Source: Certhia americana (lineage: Eukaryota > Chordata > Aves > Passeriformes > Certhiidae). From it: a stretch of DNA of 64,000 nucleotides. The position numbers were made by a program, and so were the translations under genes. Location of the stretch: contig CM031870.1 of the NCBI GenBank assembly GCA_018697195.1, forward strand, positions 13,419,835 to 13,483,834. Reading direction: 5' to 3'. The notes under the pieces were generated by a model. It was not told where the DNA came from, did not search any database, and saw only the letters and a list, made by a program, of their open reading frames with translations. Positions 31,497-43,249 of this stretch are shown piece by piece (within the stretch, counting starts at the first letter, position 1; each line of letters starts with the position of its first letter).

Positions 31497-32045
31497 AACA
31501 CAAGCAGTTTGATTAATACGCAACATCCTGAGACGAATGGGAATATTTAATTTAACTTTGTAAAGAGAACTCTGTTTATCATACTATAAACTTGTAAGGT
31601 ATCCTAATAACAACTGCTCTTGCAAGCTTGGGACATGCAAGTCATGCAGAGCATAAAGTGGGAAGGATCTGGGGTGTTTACCACATCAGTTTCAAAGGAT
31701 TTTTAAAGGTGCTATTTAGTTTCAGAAGGTGGTGATGTACCCAACACATTCTAATTGACACACAGAACTTGAAGAAGACATTTTTATCTGGTTTGAAACT
31801 AAACATACCAGCCAAAATGCAGTTTTTATAATTGTGATTCTTGAGACAGTAAAACCACTGCATAAAAAAGTACACAAGTTTTATATACACACTGCGGAGT
31901 GGAAGAGAGGAACTGTGGGACAACTCTGATGCTTAAATGACTGTGCAGAAGTAATTTGATCATGTTGCAGAAAGCTGGATCACCCAAGAGTTTAGAAAGC
32001 ACTAGGAAGAGGTAAAGAATGCTGGGAGCAGCAGGTCCAACTCAC

Positions 32046-32222
32046 CATGTTTGGCACACTGGTGACAGGAGTACTCTTGATGTCGGCAGGGAAGGGAGAC
32101 AGACTGTTGGCCATGCCTGGCTTGTTCGGCAACTGAGGATTCACTCCTGCAGCTCCCATCTGCTGCCCTCCAGTTTGACTGAAAGGCTGCCCAAAGGGAG
32201 TAGTGTTACCTGTCATTCCCAG
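32046..32222 (-). CDS. CREBBP: CREBBP exon 3 (residues 267-325)
   Basis: The exon is 177 nt and phase 0 at both ends (ttttccag|CTGGGA ... AACATG|gtgagt). It encodes L-G-M-T-G-N-T-T-P-F-G-Q-P-F-S-Q through to V-P-N-M, the flexible Gly/Gln/Pro-rich linker between the receptor-interaction region and TAZ1. The length matches the human exon. It sits alone between the two largest complete introns of the window, 24.2 kb upstream and 10.5 kb downstream in transcript order. Its polypyrimidine tract contains a (CATT)n microsatellite. Confidence 0.97.
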
Positions 32223-32229
32223 CTGGAAA

Positions 32230-32247
32230 AGAATGAATGAATGAATG
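32230..32247 (-). repeat. (CATT)n microsatellite inside the exon 3 polypyrimidine tract
   Basis: The plus strand (GAAT)n run starts 8 bp from the exon 3 boundary. In transcript sense it is (CATT)n followed by CTTTTCCAG, so length changes would alter the 3' splice-site tract. Confidence 0.85.
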
Positions 32248-32862
32248 GAATGATTAGAATTTCCACGATTGCAAAGAGAGATTAAAAAAGAAACAAAAAA
32301 AACATACGTCAAATATTCATATTTGCACTCGCAGAGACTGAATTCCAGTTTAAGTTTCTCAATATTAAATCCTCAGTATTAAATTCACAATTTCACGACT
32401 CTTACCAAGTCAAAATATACCCTCAAAACAAATTTGACAAATATATACTGCTGTGTGGGGCTGAATTCTTGCAATTCAACTTACAAAACCATAGAAAAAC
32501 CCAAGATCATCCTTCCCAATCCACACTGACAGAAATTACTTTTTCCAACACTGGAGGAACTTTGGAAGACCAAACAAACTTCAAATCCTGTGAAACTTTG
32601 TGCATTCTGAGCACAAAGCATGACTTTGTACACAGACAGATGGGAAGGGAGGGGAATACATAGAGGCATCGAGCAAATGGTTATCAACTTATGTTTTGGT
32701 ACTTGAGGAGAAGTGTCTGAGCAAAAAGATGTCTAAGACTGACAGGCCTGACAAATGACACCCCGAGAACTCCCCAAGACTAGAAAACAGAAACATGACT
32801 CCTCCTGAATGACTGGAGAGAACACTGTACATGTAAAGAGCCACTTGGCCTGCAGAGTCAAC

Positions 32863-33245
32863 CACAGAATCACTGAGGTTGGAAAAGACCTCCAAGACCA
32901 TGGAGTCCAACCTGGGACCCATCACACCTTGTCACCCAGCCCAGAGCCCTGAGTGCCACATGCAGGCTTTCCTTGGACTCCTCCAGGGGTGGGGATTCTA
33001 CCCACCTCCCTGGGCAGCCCCTTCCAAGGCCTGACCACCCATTCTGGGAAGAAATTCTTCCTGATACCCAACCTGAACCTCTCCTGGCCCAGCTTGAGAC
33101 CATTCCCTCTCATCCTGTCTCTTGTTCTGTGGGAGCAGAGCCTGACCCCACCTGTGTCCACCCTCCTGTCAGGGAGTTGCAGAGAGTGAGAAGGTCCCCC
33201 CTGAGCCTTCTCTCCTCCAGGCTGAGCCCCCTCAGTTCCTCCTCA
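32863..33245 (-). mobile_element. CR1 LINE, 5'-truncated (about 0.38 kb)
   Basis: Reverse-complement CR1 3' region, well preserved. It starts with CACAGAATCACTGAGGTTGG and runs through the GGGAAGAAATTCTTCCTGAT block to the GGCTGAGCCCCCTCAGTTCC block, where it is truncated. In sense with CREBBP. The frames through it are CR1-derived, not host genes. Confidence 0.93.
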
Positions 33246-36200
33246 ATAGATCACATTTGTTCACTCCCCTGCCTCACATTGGGAGGATTTCTAGGTGACT
33301 TTATGACCTGGCCCTAAACATGAATCCAACCACTGAGAAAAGTCTTTATTTGAAATAGTAAATCCTATTTTCCTTTACCTCTCCAGCCTTTCCTTCCTCA
33401 AGAGAGTCGTGTTCTAAGGTCCTGGTCTCTTCCCTTCCCTTTCCAGGAAGGATTCAGGAGAACTATGCCCATAGCTGGGAGAAGGACTGTTCACATCAGC
33501 TTATCACTGAACAGTCTCCTAATGAGGGATTATTCAGGGTTTGCTTCTTATGCTTACAGGAATCGGGCAGAGCAGTTGAGGAAGCACCAGTTATTAGCAG
33601 CAAATTACACTGGGGCAGGGTCCAATAAACACAATTTGACTGGGCCTTGTCCTCTTTGTCCCTGTACTTTGTACCCTCTGGTTTCAGACAGCTGGCCCTG
33701 CCACTCTCCAAGCAGCTTTATGTTAGGAAATGCTCCCTTTCCCTGCATCCTGCCCAGTGACTGTTGCCAGATTTGGGCCTTTCTTCACTGTACAAGACGT
33801 TCTATCTTTACACATTAAAAAAATCCCAAAAGCTGTTACTTTGCAATATATGAGGTTATCAAATATGTGCTGTGTCCCAGAGTAAAGCTGAATAATTCAA
33901 ATAGCAAGTAAGACCAAAAATTAGCATCTAAAGTTTAGTCCCAAGACTGCCTTTAAAGAGAAGTGGTGTTAGCTACTATCACATTGCACAAATATAAAGA
34001 ATTTAATTTTCTCTATTTCTGTGTTTGTTTTGCAGACTGCATGTTCAGAGAAATTAGTTTAATTATTATTTATTACACCACAGATTTTGGCAGCTTTCTC
34101 TGAAGAATTAATAGCAAAGTATTTAATAAAATTACCCACTCAACCCACTATTTCAGACAAGGTATGAGAAAGTGTCATCTGATAATGACAGCTGTTCATT
34201 AATGCTGTAGGGGTCTATCAGATCAACAGTGAAGAAAATTCTGAAACTAAAAGTGAGATTCTGAGAAAGTTTAGGAGAACTACTGAAACCTTTCAGAAGC
34301 CAGAAATAGGAACATTAACTCTGGGTCTGTTATTCAGTTTCCACATAATTCCCAACTACAATCTTCATTTTTGGAAGGACTTTGCCCTTCTAGTCTTCTT
34401 CAAACTTGCTTGAAAGTTTAGAGGAGTTTTTGGAACGGAATAATATAAAGACTTCTCTGACAACCACCACTGCACTTCCTGCAGACCTTTACAGTCACCA
34501 GCAGCACTGGGAGAGCTGTGGGGAGCCCAAATTGGGTGACAGGAATGCTGCTCAAACAGGAACCTCTTCCCATGGCTTCCCTGAGCCACCTCAGCCTGCA
34601 GAACACAGTGCAAGCAAAGCCCTCCTGGACCTGGCAGCTCATGGATGGAGCAGGCTCAGACACCAGGGAGGAGATGGAAAAGGCTCAGTGCAGACAATGA
34701 ATGCACAACATGGATGTGCTGAGCTTGGAAGCCTGGTGTTAAAAATCTTAGCTGAATTTTCAAAGAGCAGAAGAGAGATTATCTTTGGGCAGTGAGAATG
34801 CTGAGTAAATTTTACCTCGAATTTAAGTTCTTGCTCCGAAAGAAACAGAGGTGTTTTCATGTCATTATCAGGAAATATTAACACTTTTTTATTAAGTGAA
34901 GAATGTTTAAAAATAGATTTTTAGGAAAAAATATTAGAAATATTTTGGTCTCAAAAGGTGGTTTCAAGTTTGTTAAAACTCAAAATACCTAGAACATCCC
35001 CAAAGCACTAAGACTCTGCAATCCTAACAGGTACCACCACATGTTTGTTTCATTTTATTTTAACATTTCCTGTTCAATAGAACTTGTTATTAAACAGATC
35101 GCAACTCTGTGCAACAACAAAGCAACCTTTCAAATCTTCCAAGCAGAGTGCATGAGGATGAGAATTATTTTTCCTACTATAGGTGGTCATTATGTAATAA
35201 ATACTTGATTGAAATTTTAAGAAATGCTTTGCTGTTCTTTGAAATCCAGCCAAAAGCAGAGTAGCTTTTGAAACCTTGTGTTTTGGGTAACCTTCTCTCT
35301 GACACATTGTATTTCAGTGTCCAAATCTGTGGTTTCATAAGGGAAAGGAACCTAAAGCTAAAGCATTACACCAGTCTGTAACTTTCAAAAAATAGGATAA
35401 TTTGATAATATAGTAAAATGTTAGACATGCCTTTTAATCTACACTTCATTTTTGTAAATTAATGCCAATGAAACAAACTAAAAGACTGAAAAACTAAAGA
35501 CTTTTTTTTTTTTAAGTTCATCTTTTTAAAAAAAACGTCTGAAGAAGTGGGAAAACATTTCTTAGGTGGGAATCCCTGAAATAAATATGGAGACAAAAAT
35601 TAGGGATCATCTACAAGATGAGCTTATTAAAACTGATAGATGTTTGTGGTTTCACGGGGGGGTTTAAACTCAGTTTTTCCTGGGAAGAATTCAAATTAAC
35701 AGGACTGCAATTTCCAGAGACTAAGAAAGCACAATACAACGTGAGACCTGCTTGAACAAACTCTTATCTATTTTTAACAGTTTCCAACCATGTCTGGGAT
35801 CAACGAGGAGTTTCAGTGGCAGAACAACCTGCTGACAAACAGCATTAAGATCCACAGCGTTGCAGAGCTGTTCCTGGTACCCTGAGGAGCAGCTCGGAAT
35901 TGATTCCAAACACAGCCAGGTAGGGATTCCAGCAAAGTAAACCCCTGTCAGCTCCTCCCTGGTGGGAAGGCAGCAAACAGGAGGTGGAAGGAAAGGAAGA
36001 ATCAGGCAGATCCCTGAGTATCACACACTGAATAGACAACTGAGAGAGAGAGGTATAAACTGCAATTCCTGGGTAATTATCTGAATGCTGAGCCCAGTGA
36101 CTTCTGTGGAACTTTAAGCCATGGCTGACTGAAATCTCTAAAAACAACTGGTATAAATATATGCAGAAGATTGAGCCTACACATTGTAAAAACTTTTATT

Positions 36201-38261
36201 CTGCTTGTTTATTATACAAATGGAAACTGGAAGCTCCAAGCAAAGGACCTGGAGGGCTCAAATACTCCAACTCCTGCCTCTGCTTCCAGGTTTTTTCCAG
36301 GCAGGTAAAAGAAGGCAGATACTCAGAAGACCTTTGTTTTTATATTTCTGAAACAGAACTCTGATCCCAAAATAGGTAGTTCAGGGGAAGATTACCAGGT
36401 AATTAAAAGTCAGCAAAGAAGATAAACCAGCAAGAACAGTGGAGTTTGCAACCTGGTAAAAATGGTCATTTTCATGGGGAACTCTGAGCCATCACAAAGA
36501 TTTGTACTTGGCTTAAAGTTTGTTAAATTTATTTTTCTAAAAGGAAAGAAAGGAAAGAGCAATTCAGTGTGAGCTGTTTCTTTTTCCACCTGCATGGAGC
36601 AGGCATGGATGTGCATCACATCCGTGTACTCCACCTTTCATCCAGTGCATCTCAATTACACCAAAAGCTGAAAGCTTCTCTCTGACAGCGTGGGTTATGT
36701 TGTCCAATCCCATTTTGTTCTAAAATCATAGACATTGCCTACATGTTGCCTTTGCTCTCCTCCACCATTTCATCTCCTTTCTCTTCCTGCCACCATTTTC
36801 AGCAGCCCTGTTCCCTGCACTCCATCCCATGGTGGCTCCTTTCATCCCACCTCATCCTCTGCAACTCAAGTCTTATATTTCTATTTCTGTGCTGCAATTT
36901 TGGGCAAATCTTGCTTCTTCTGCCCAGCTCTTTGTGGTCACAGCTGCATGAATTCTGATGGAGTCGAGCAGACTTTCCCAAGAAAGGTGTTGTTCTGTTC
37001 CACCAGCTGCAGTGGGGGAGATAAAGGGGTGGATCCCAAGTGCAAGTTAAGGCTAGAGATGCCTCAAGAAGGAACACGATTAATGCAGGACACCACCTTA
37101 AACACATTATTTCTGCTCTAAAACAGTTCTCAGAAATATGATAATGACACTCTCCTTTAATGGAAAAGAGGCATTTAATTTAATAATTCTGCTATCCCAG
37201 GAAGACAAGTAGATTCTGTTCCCTTTTTTATCACTATGGCAACTCTCTAAGATACTGGAATCTATTACTGAGTGTGGATAGGAAATAGGGTATTTCACTC
37301 TACTCTCATAAGCCAAGGAATGTACAAACTTCCAAGCTGAAAAAACCACCCAGTACTTTAAACCTTTGTTCAGCTGCCTTGGACTACAGGAGCCATCACA
37401 CTGCAGTGCTCTGAGCAGCAGCTGTGGGAGGTGCTTCTCCTGTTCTTAGCTCTCTTCTAAGCAAGAACAGCAATTCCGTTTCTTCTAGCTCCTAGAGTTT
37501 CACAGATTTTATAGAGGAAGCCTGTGACCAAACCTACAAACCTCACCTGAGGGTGCAACTCAGAGGTGATGAAATACAAGTGAGAAGTTCCCCAATCTAA
37601 TCCTGAAGGCACCTTTTGGAGCAGACTGGAGCTCCACACTACGTTGTTCCTCCTGCTTTTAATGCTTTCTTTCTTCCTCCCTTCTTCAGCAACACTGACA
37701 CACCACGGTACTTCCTCCTTTAAGCCAGCATCGAGGAGATGGGTTATGCTCCCTCTTGTACACCAAATGTAAATAAACTCTACCCTTCCCTCCTCCTTTA
37801 GGTTTTTATCATCTGTCCCCTGACCTCCACCACCACAGCTCTCACTCCTGCAGTCCAGGGTATTCCATCACCACATTCCTCCAGGGCTCCCAGGACATGC
37901 AAACAACAGGCTGCAAATCCCCCTCCCTGTTACAGGCACATCATTCCCTACCCCCTTTTTTAGCTTCCTCTCCAACACACTGTCAGAAACCTCACAACTC
38001 CATGCAGCTATGTTCCTTGCAATCCCTTTTCCTTTGGGAACTTCCGCTCTCCTCTGTTGCCCCAGCCCACTTTTCACTCCAGGGTTTCCAAATTTAATAA
38101 AAGGTCTGCCAGACGTGACAGACTGAGTTCAGCCTCAATTCTCCTGGGAGAGGGAAAACACCTGCATTTGTAGGCATGTGCCAAGGAACAGCACCCACCT
38201 CTGATAATGCCCCTGGGTTTGTACCTTATACCACCACTACCTACCTAAAAACTAAAAGTCT

Positions 38262-38284
38262 TTTTTTTTTTTTTTTTTTTAAAT
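38262..38284. repeat. Poly(T)/(A) run
   Basis: Homopolymer T run of about 22 bases followed by an A/C-rich low-complexity stretch to about 38350. Not attached to a recognisable retroelement. Confidence 0.85.
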
Positions 38285-39887
38285 TAGCTGGTCCAGACAG
38301 ATTAGTCAAAAAAAAACCCCAAAAACTACCCAAACCAAAACCCCAACAAATTTAGCTCCAAGTCAAATGTTGATTTTCATTAGATTTTGAAGCACTAACT
38401 CTGTACAAGAATGGAAGAAGGTTATTCTGGCCAAGTATTTAAAACCAAAACAATACCATGAGATTTGGACTGAGCTGACATCAGAAAAAATATTGAAAGG
38501 TTGATATGAGAATCAAAGAATTCAAAGCAGCATGGGCTCAGTGGAAAATAAGCCTGGCTGAAGTAATCTGATTATGATCCAATCCTATAAACTAAAAATA
38601 GTTATCGTTAATATTCAATTCAGTATTTGCTGGGTTTTCTGACTAGAAAACAGCCCAGAAAGAAAGGAAGCAAATGAGACAAGCTTGGCCAGACTTTGAA
38701 AGCCATGAATCTGCAAAATGCTTGAAGAAGAACAAATGTGAGCTCTCAATATGCCAACAGGAGGGATAAAAAGACAACTGGATAAGGGGAAAGTGCCATC
38801 GTTATGTGTCTGGAGTGATGGGAATGCTGCTGCAACAACGACCAACATGCTGTAGTAGCTCAGCAATGACAGGTAAAAATGACAGAATCCAGAGAGGCCT
38901 CAAGTAGTGTTCAAAGGACTAACGGGCATGGCCAAAGACAGGCTAATTGCAATCTAATAGCCTAATTTATTTAGCTTACTATTTAAGCTTATTAATTCGC
39001 TTAGCTTATTAAGGGAAGGACTGAAGTGATTTTAAAGTACTTGATTTCGGGAATAAAAAGGTGATAACACAAATATTTTTTATTTAGCAAAGATATAAAC
39101 AGGTAGGAGCTGAAGCTCTGGAGCTTCAAAGAGAAAATTAGAAAAAAATGGAAGCAACTAAATACCACTGAAATCGTTAAGATTATATTAATGTTTTACT
39201 TAAATAGTGTGTGCTTCTACTCATCAACAGGAGTTAGTTTACAAAAATCCTAAGGCCTCTAATCAGAGGTATCCTGTCTTTGTACCACTGTCATTTTCAT
39301 ACACTTTAGTCTCTATAAAATAGAACCTTATAGTAGAAAGATAATTACAAATTCTCTTCTGGCTTGTCCAGAGACAACACAGAAAGATGAGAAGAAAAAA
39401 TTATCTCTGGAAGCAAAAATAATCTAAGACCTTGACTAGAGTCCATTAATCAAACCCAGGGACCAAAGTCCAGGAAGGCAGAGGTGCAGAACAGAAGCTA
39501 AAAAATGAATCAAACTATTGCACCCTCCACTGCATCCCAGAACTGTGTTATTGAGCGTGGCTGAGTGCAGCTCCAGGTGATGGCTCCTGTGAAGACATGA
39601 AATCACAGACAGGATGGACTGCAGCACAGAATTCCATCCCCTCACTCAATCCTGCAGCAATTAAGTCGCCTCTTGAGACTGACATTGATTGCAGGATCAC
39701 AAACCAGTCATATTGTTAGTTAGGCATCCTAGGGAAACTGCACATCTCCTCCCCCTCCCTCGGATCAATTTTTCTCTAATCACTTCGGAAATCACTGGTC
39801 AATTTGACCCATTTTTCTTAATGGCCTCACAGATAATTAAGTTCCCAAGATTGCTGAGCAGAGAGATGGACAGGTAGATTATGACAC

Positions 39888-40210
39888 AGTCCTGGCTCTG
39901 GCCAGGACAGATTTATTTTTTGCAGTAGCTGGGAGAGGGCATGTTCAGGACACAGAGGTTATTCTGTAGCACCTCCCATCACTGCTGAGGGCAGGGGAAA
40001 GGGAGTTTCTTCCAGGGAGAAGGGGTGTTCTGAGCATTTTGCATGTGAATCATTCGACTCTGTTTTCTTATCTCATTGCTGTTTCTTGCTCTTATCTCAA
40101 ACCGTGATGTTTGCCTTTTGTGCCTCTCTCGCCCACCGAAGGGGGAGGGGGTCAGGGAAGAGTCTCAGTGTGAGCACTAAATTGGGGAATACCATTCTTA
40201 AACTGCAACA
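39888..40210 (+). repeat. 5' LTR of the ERV-L-like element
   Basis: 323 bp. Begins near CCTGGCTCTGGCCAGGACAG and ends ...AAACTGCAACA. It shares with the 3' LTR the segments TTTTTTGCAGTAGC, TTCTGAGCATTTTGCA-GTGAATCA, TTATCTCATTGCTGTTTC and GAGCACTAAATT-GGGAAT. It is about 95 bp shorter than its partner. Confidence 0.83.
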
Positions 40211-41463
40211 GCCTTATCTGGTGCCCAGCATGAGGCTCCAAGGGCTGAGATAACAACAGATCTGCCCAATCGGGTTGGAAATAAATTTATCTGAGCATTT
40301 TCTGTATTGGGTAGGGAGGCACTGATCACAGTGCTGCTTTGTCTGCTCATGTGGGTGTGGTCCTTAACCTGTTTCTTTAAGTGCCCATCATTGTGCTCTT
40401 TTTCAGAGCAGGGAGAGGAGCAGGATGGCTTTGTTGCTGTAAGGTGGGATATCAGTTTATGACATGATAACATCGAGAGCAATGAGGTAATTTGGAATCA
40501 GTGTTCAGTGCTGCTCTCCTGCCCTTACCTCGGCACTGCCTTTGGGAATCCATTAATAATCGTACACTCTGTGGGAGGAACAGGAGAGAATGATTTACTC
40601 CAGCTTTCCATCCCCATTTCCTCCTTCAGACCTGTTACCTGTAGTTTTTGAGGACTTTTAATTTCCCTCGGATGTTAATTATGCAATCCACGTGGCAGAA
40701 ATTTGTACGGAGTGCGACAGGGCCATAGGCAAACTCACTGGCAGTGACACCAATGAAATGGTGGGCTTCAGGTGACACCTTAACTCTGGCAATATGAAGA
40801 CCATCTTTTTTCCTCCCTACCAACCTGTGGAAAGACTGACCAAGACAGTGGACAGATCAGACTGAACAAATTAGAAAGTAAAAGTCCCATGTGAACACCA
40901 GTCCGGACCACAATCTCTGCTACTGGGAGTAAGCTGCCCCCACCCTGAGGGGGACACACCACAAGGAAACCTCTGGTTTAACCTGCGTGGTCACAGAGAG
41001 GACATGAAGAAATGGGATGAAAATCCCAGCTCTGGCAGCATGAGCACAAGAGTTGAGAGGAAGAGCAACTACCACAGGAAACTCTTGGAGGATAAATGCC
41101 CCTCTGGTTTCCTGTGGGCATGTCCTCAGACAGAATGAAGGGCTGATGTTATTTCACATCCTCTTGGAGAGACCTCTGGTTCATATTTGCAAGAGAGAAA
41201 CAAATATCATGATCAGAACTAGAGGGGCCCTGCCCCTAGCCAGGCGGAGAAAAGGAACTGTTGGATCTCTTGGACTGTGTGGATCCATGGCCTAGCACAT
41301 CAGACACACAAGAACATAAGGCTTTAGTTGACACCTGCACACAGAATGTCCCCTGATGCCATTGAGATCTGTAGGGGCAGAATCCATCTCTGTTTCTGGG
41401 GTGGCAGGGAGATTCCAAACAGCTGATGGTACTGAAAGCTGAAGTGAGCCTGACTGGAAACAA

Positions 41464-42640
41464 ATGGCAAAACACTCCTTTGTGACTGGCCCAGAAGCCC
41501 CAGGAACCCTTGGCATGGATCACCTCAAGAGAGGGTATTTCAAGGTCCCAAAAGGGAATCATTGGGCTTTTAGAAGAGCTGCTATGGAGACAGAGAGAAT
41601 TCGACAGCTGAATTCCTTGTCTGGTCTCTCAGAGGACCCCTGTGCTGTGAGACTGTTGAGGGATGAAGAACAAGTACTGATCACCACCACAACAGTGTCC
41701 TGTTGGCAACACTGCACCAGCCGGCCCTGCAGGAACTCATCACTGGGATGGGCTGTGGATTGGAGAGCTGGGAGTGCACAGCTCACCCTTTAATAGCCCT
41801 ACACAACCAGTGTGTCAGTCCAGTGGAAAGTGCAGACTGACAGTGGCTGGAATGGAGTGACATTGTCACTGAGAGCAGCTGTGCTGGGTGTGCCCCAGGG
41901 GGAGAAATACAGCTCCACTACTTGTCATGGACTGATCCAGACTGCACTGGAAAAGGGTGAGCCTCTGGAACATTTACAGCACATTGATAACATCATTGTA
42001 TGGGAGAACAGGGCAGAGGCAGTTTTTGATACAGGGAAGAAGCTATTCCAAATCCTCCAGAAGGCCAGTTTTGCCATAAAGCAAAGCGGAGTTAAAGGAT
42101 CTCACTGTAGGTTTTTGGAGGATGCACATCTCAGAGTATAGTCAGATTGTCAGCTCTCTCTATCTTGTGACATGAAAAAAAATATTTCAAGTGGGGCCCT
42201 GAACAACAAGCTTTGAACAGATCAAACAAGAAGTTGTTAAAGCAGTAGCCCCGTGGCTAGCCAGGCCAGGCCAGGCTGTAAAAAACATGCTCTACAGTCC
42301 AAGAGAATGGTCCTTCCTGGCCTGTCTGGTAAAAAGTACCTGGGAAGACCCAAGGATGACCCCATGGGCTCCAGAGTTGGGGATACAAAGGATTCAAGGC
42401 CTGTTACCCAAACTAAAAAAGAGGTCCTGGCAGCCTGTGAAGAGGTTCAAGCTGCTTCCAAAGTGACTGGCACTGAAGCACAGCTTCTCTTGGAACCCCA
42501 ACCACCACTGCTGGGCTGGATGCTCAGAGAGAAAGTGCCTTTCACACACCATGCCATGTGAGCTCCTGATGCAGTCTGCAACCAGCCAACAGTACACCAG
42601 CCCTGGAAAACATCTAGGACTGCTAGAACGCACAGCCATG
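41464..42640 (+). pseudogene. Decayed retroviral pol (reverse transcriptase / RNase H region)
   Basis: Fragments in shifting frames resemble ERV-L-type pol. The first open stretch (41464-41793) resembles the start of the RT region. The second (41812-42141) carries the V-P-Q-G box (41890-41901) and the polymerase active-site box, which reads His-Ile-Asp-Asn (41980-41991) instead of Tyr-x-Asp-Asp. A third (42253-42561) resembles the RT-RNase H connection. Deletions and frameshifts separate them. The altered catalytic Asp and the breaks mean it cannot encode an active enzyme. Confidence 0.75.
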
Positions 42641-42716
42641 GACTAAATGAACTCAACAGACATCCTGGAGGAATGGCCACTGACTACAGAAATGATACCT
42701 GTGCTTATGGGAGATG

Positions 42717-42718
42717 TT

Positions 42719-42758
<40 letters not shown>
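42717..42758 (+). repeat. (TA)n(CA)n compound microsatellite
   Basis: About ten TA followed by about nine CA dinucleotides, inside the ERV just upstream of its 3' LTR. Confidence 0.95.
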
Positions 42759-42831
42759 AATACAAATGTATGTACCTTGTTGGAATAGTTGGAAGGTGTA
42801 GGAACTGGACATGGTATAGAATAAGGGGTAA

Positions 42832-43249
42832 TGCCCTGGTTCCAACCAGGACAGAGTTAATTTTTTGCAGTAGCCAGGATACCGAAGTTATTCTGTACCA
42901 CCTCATGCCATTGTCAAAAAAAAAAGGGGTCTCTTCTGGGGAGAGGGAGTTCCTCCTGGTCGAGTAAGCCAGCAGGAGGGAGTGGGGGGTAATGCTGTTC
43001 TGAGCATTTTGCAAGTGAATCACTTGCCTCATATACTTTCGTTATTAATATCATTGCTGTTCCTATTCCTTATCTCATTGCTGTTTCCAGTAAACTGCTG
43101 TAATCTCAGCCTGTGATCTCTGTCTTTTCTGCCTCCAATTCTCCCCTCCATCCCACTGCAGGGAAAGGGGGATGGAGTGAGTGGCAGCGTGGTTTGGAGA
43201 ATCTAAGTGGGAGCACTAAATTCGGGAATTCCACCCCTAAACCACGACA
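42832..43249 (+). repeat. 3' LTR of the ERV-L-like element
   Basis: 418 bp. Begins TGCCCTGGTTCCAACCAGGA and ends ...AAACCACGACA. Compared with the 5' LTR it has extra sequence around 42916-42985 and a partly repeated CATTGCTGTT-CC-TTATCT segment near 43050-43090. The many differences from the 5' LTR mark an old insertion or gene conversion between copies. Confidence 0.83.

Larger units (their letters stand above)
21508..32045 (-). other. CREBBP: CREBBP intron 3
   Basis: 10,538 bp. In plus coordinates it contains an LTR-like element ending 138 bp from exon 4, a CR1 tail fragment (22663), an AT palindrome (26501), a CR1 fragment (26131), a 19-bp minisatellite with an N gap (28397), a perfect hairpin (29104) and an octamer/X-box cluster (31403). 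The intervening sequence, including 22713-26130 and 29130-31400, shows no recognised exon. Confidence 0.9.
39888..43249 (+). mobile_element. Endogenous retrovirus, ERV-L-like, decayed (antisense to CREBBP)
   Basis: Two related LTRs (39888-40210 and 42832-43249) flank about 2.6 kb. A possible primer-binding site starting TGGTGCCC lies at 40219-40236, and a short purine-rich tract precedes the 3' LTR (about 42818-42829). The inside holds only pol-derived pieces. It is far too short for a complete provirus; gag and env are not recognisable. The (TA)n(CA)n microsatellite near 42717-42758 lies in it. No clear target-site duplication was found. Confidence 0.85.

Noticed and set aside
32870..33317. 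Open frames of 77-114 aa on both strands
   Set aside because: They fall in the CR1 fragment and reflect its 3' region, not a host gene.
42717..42758. Z-DNA or regulatory element at the TA/CA repeat
   Set aside because: An ordinary microsatellite inside a dead provirus; nothing more can be supported.
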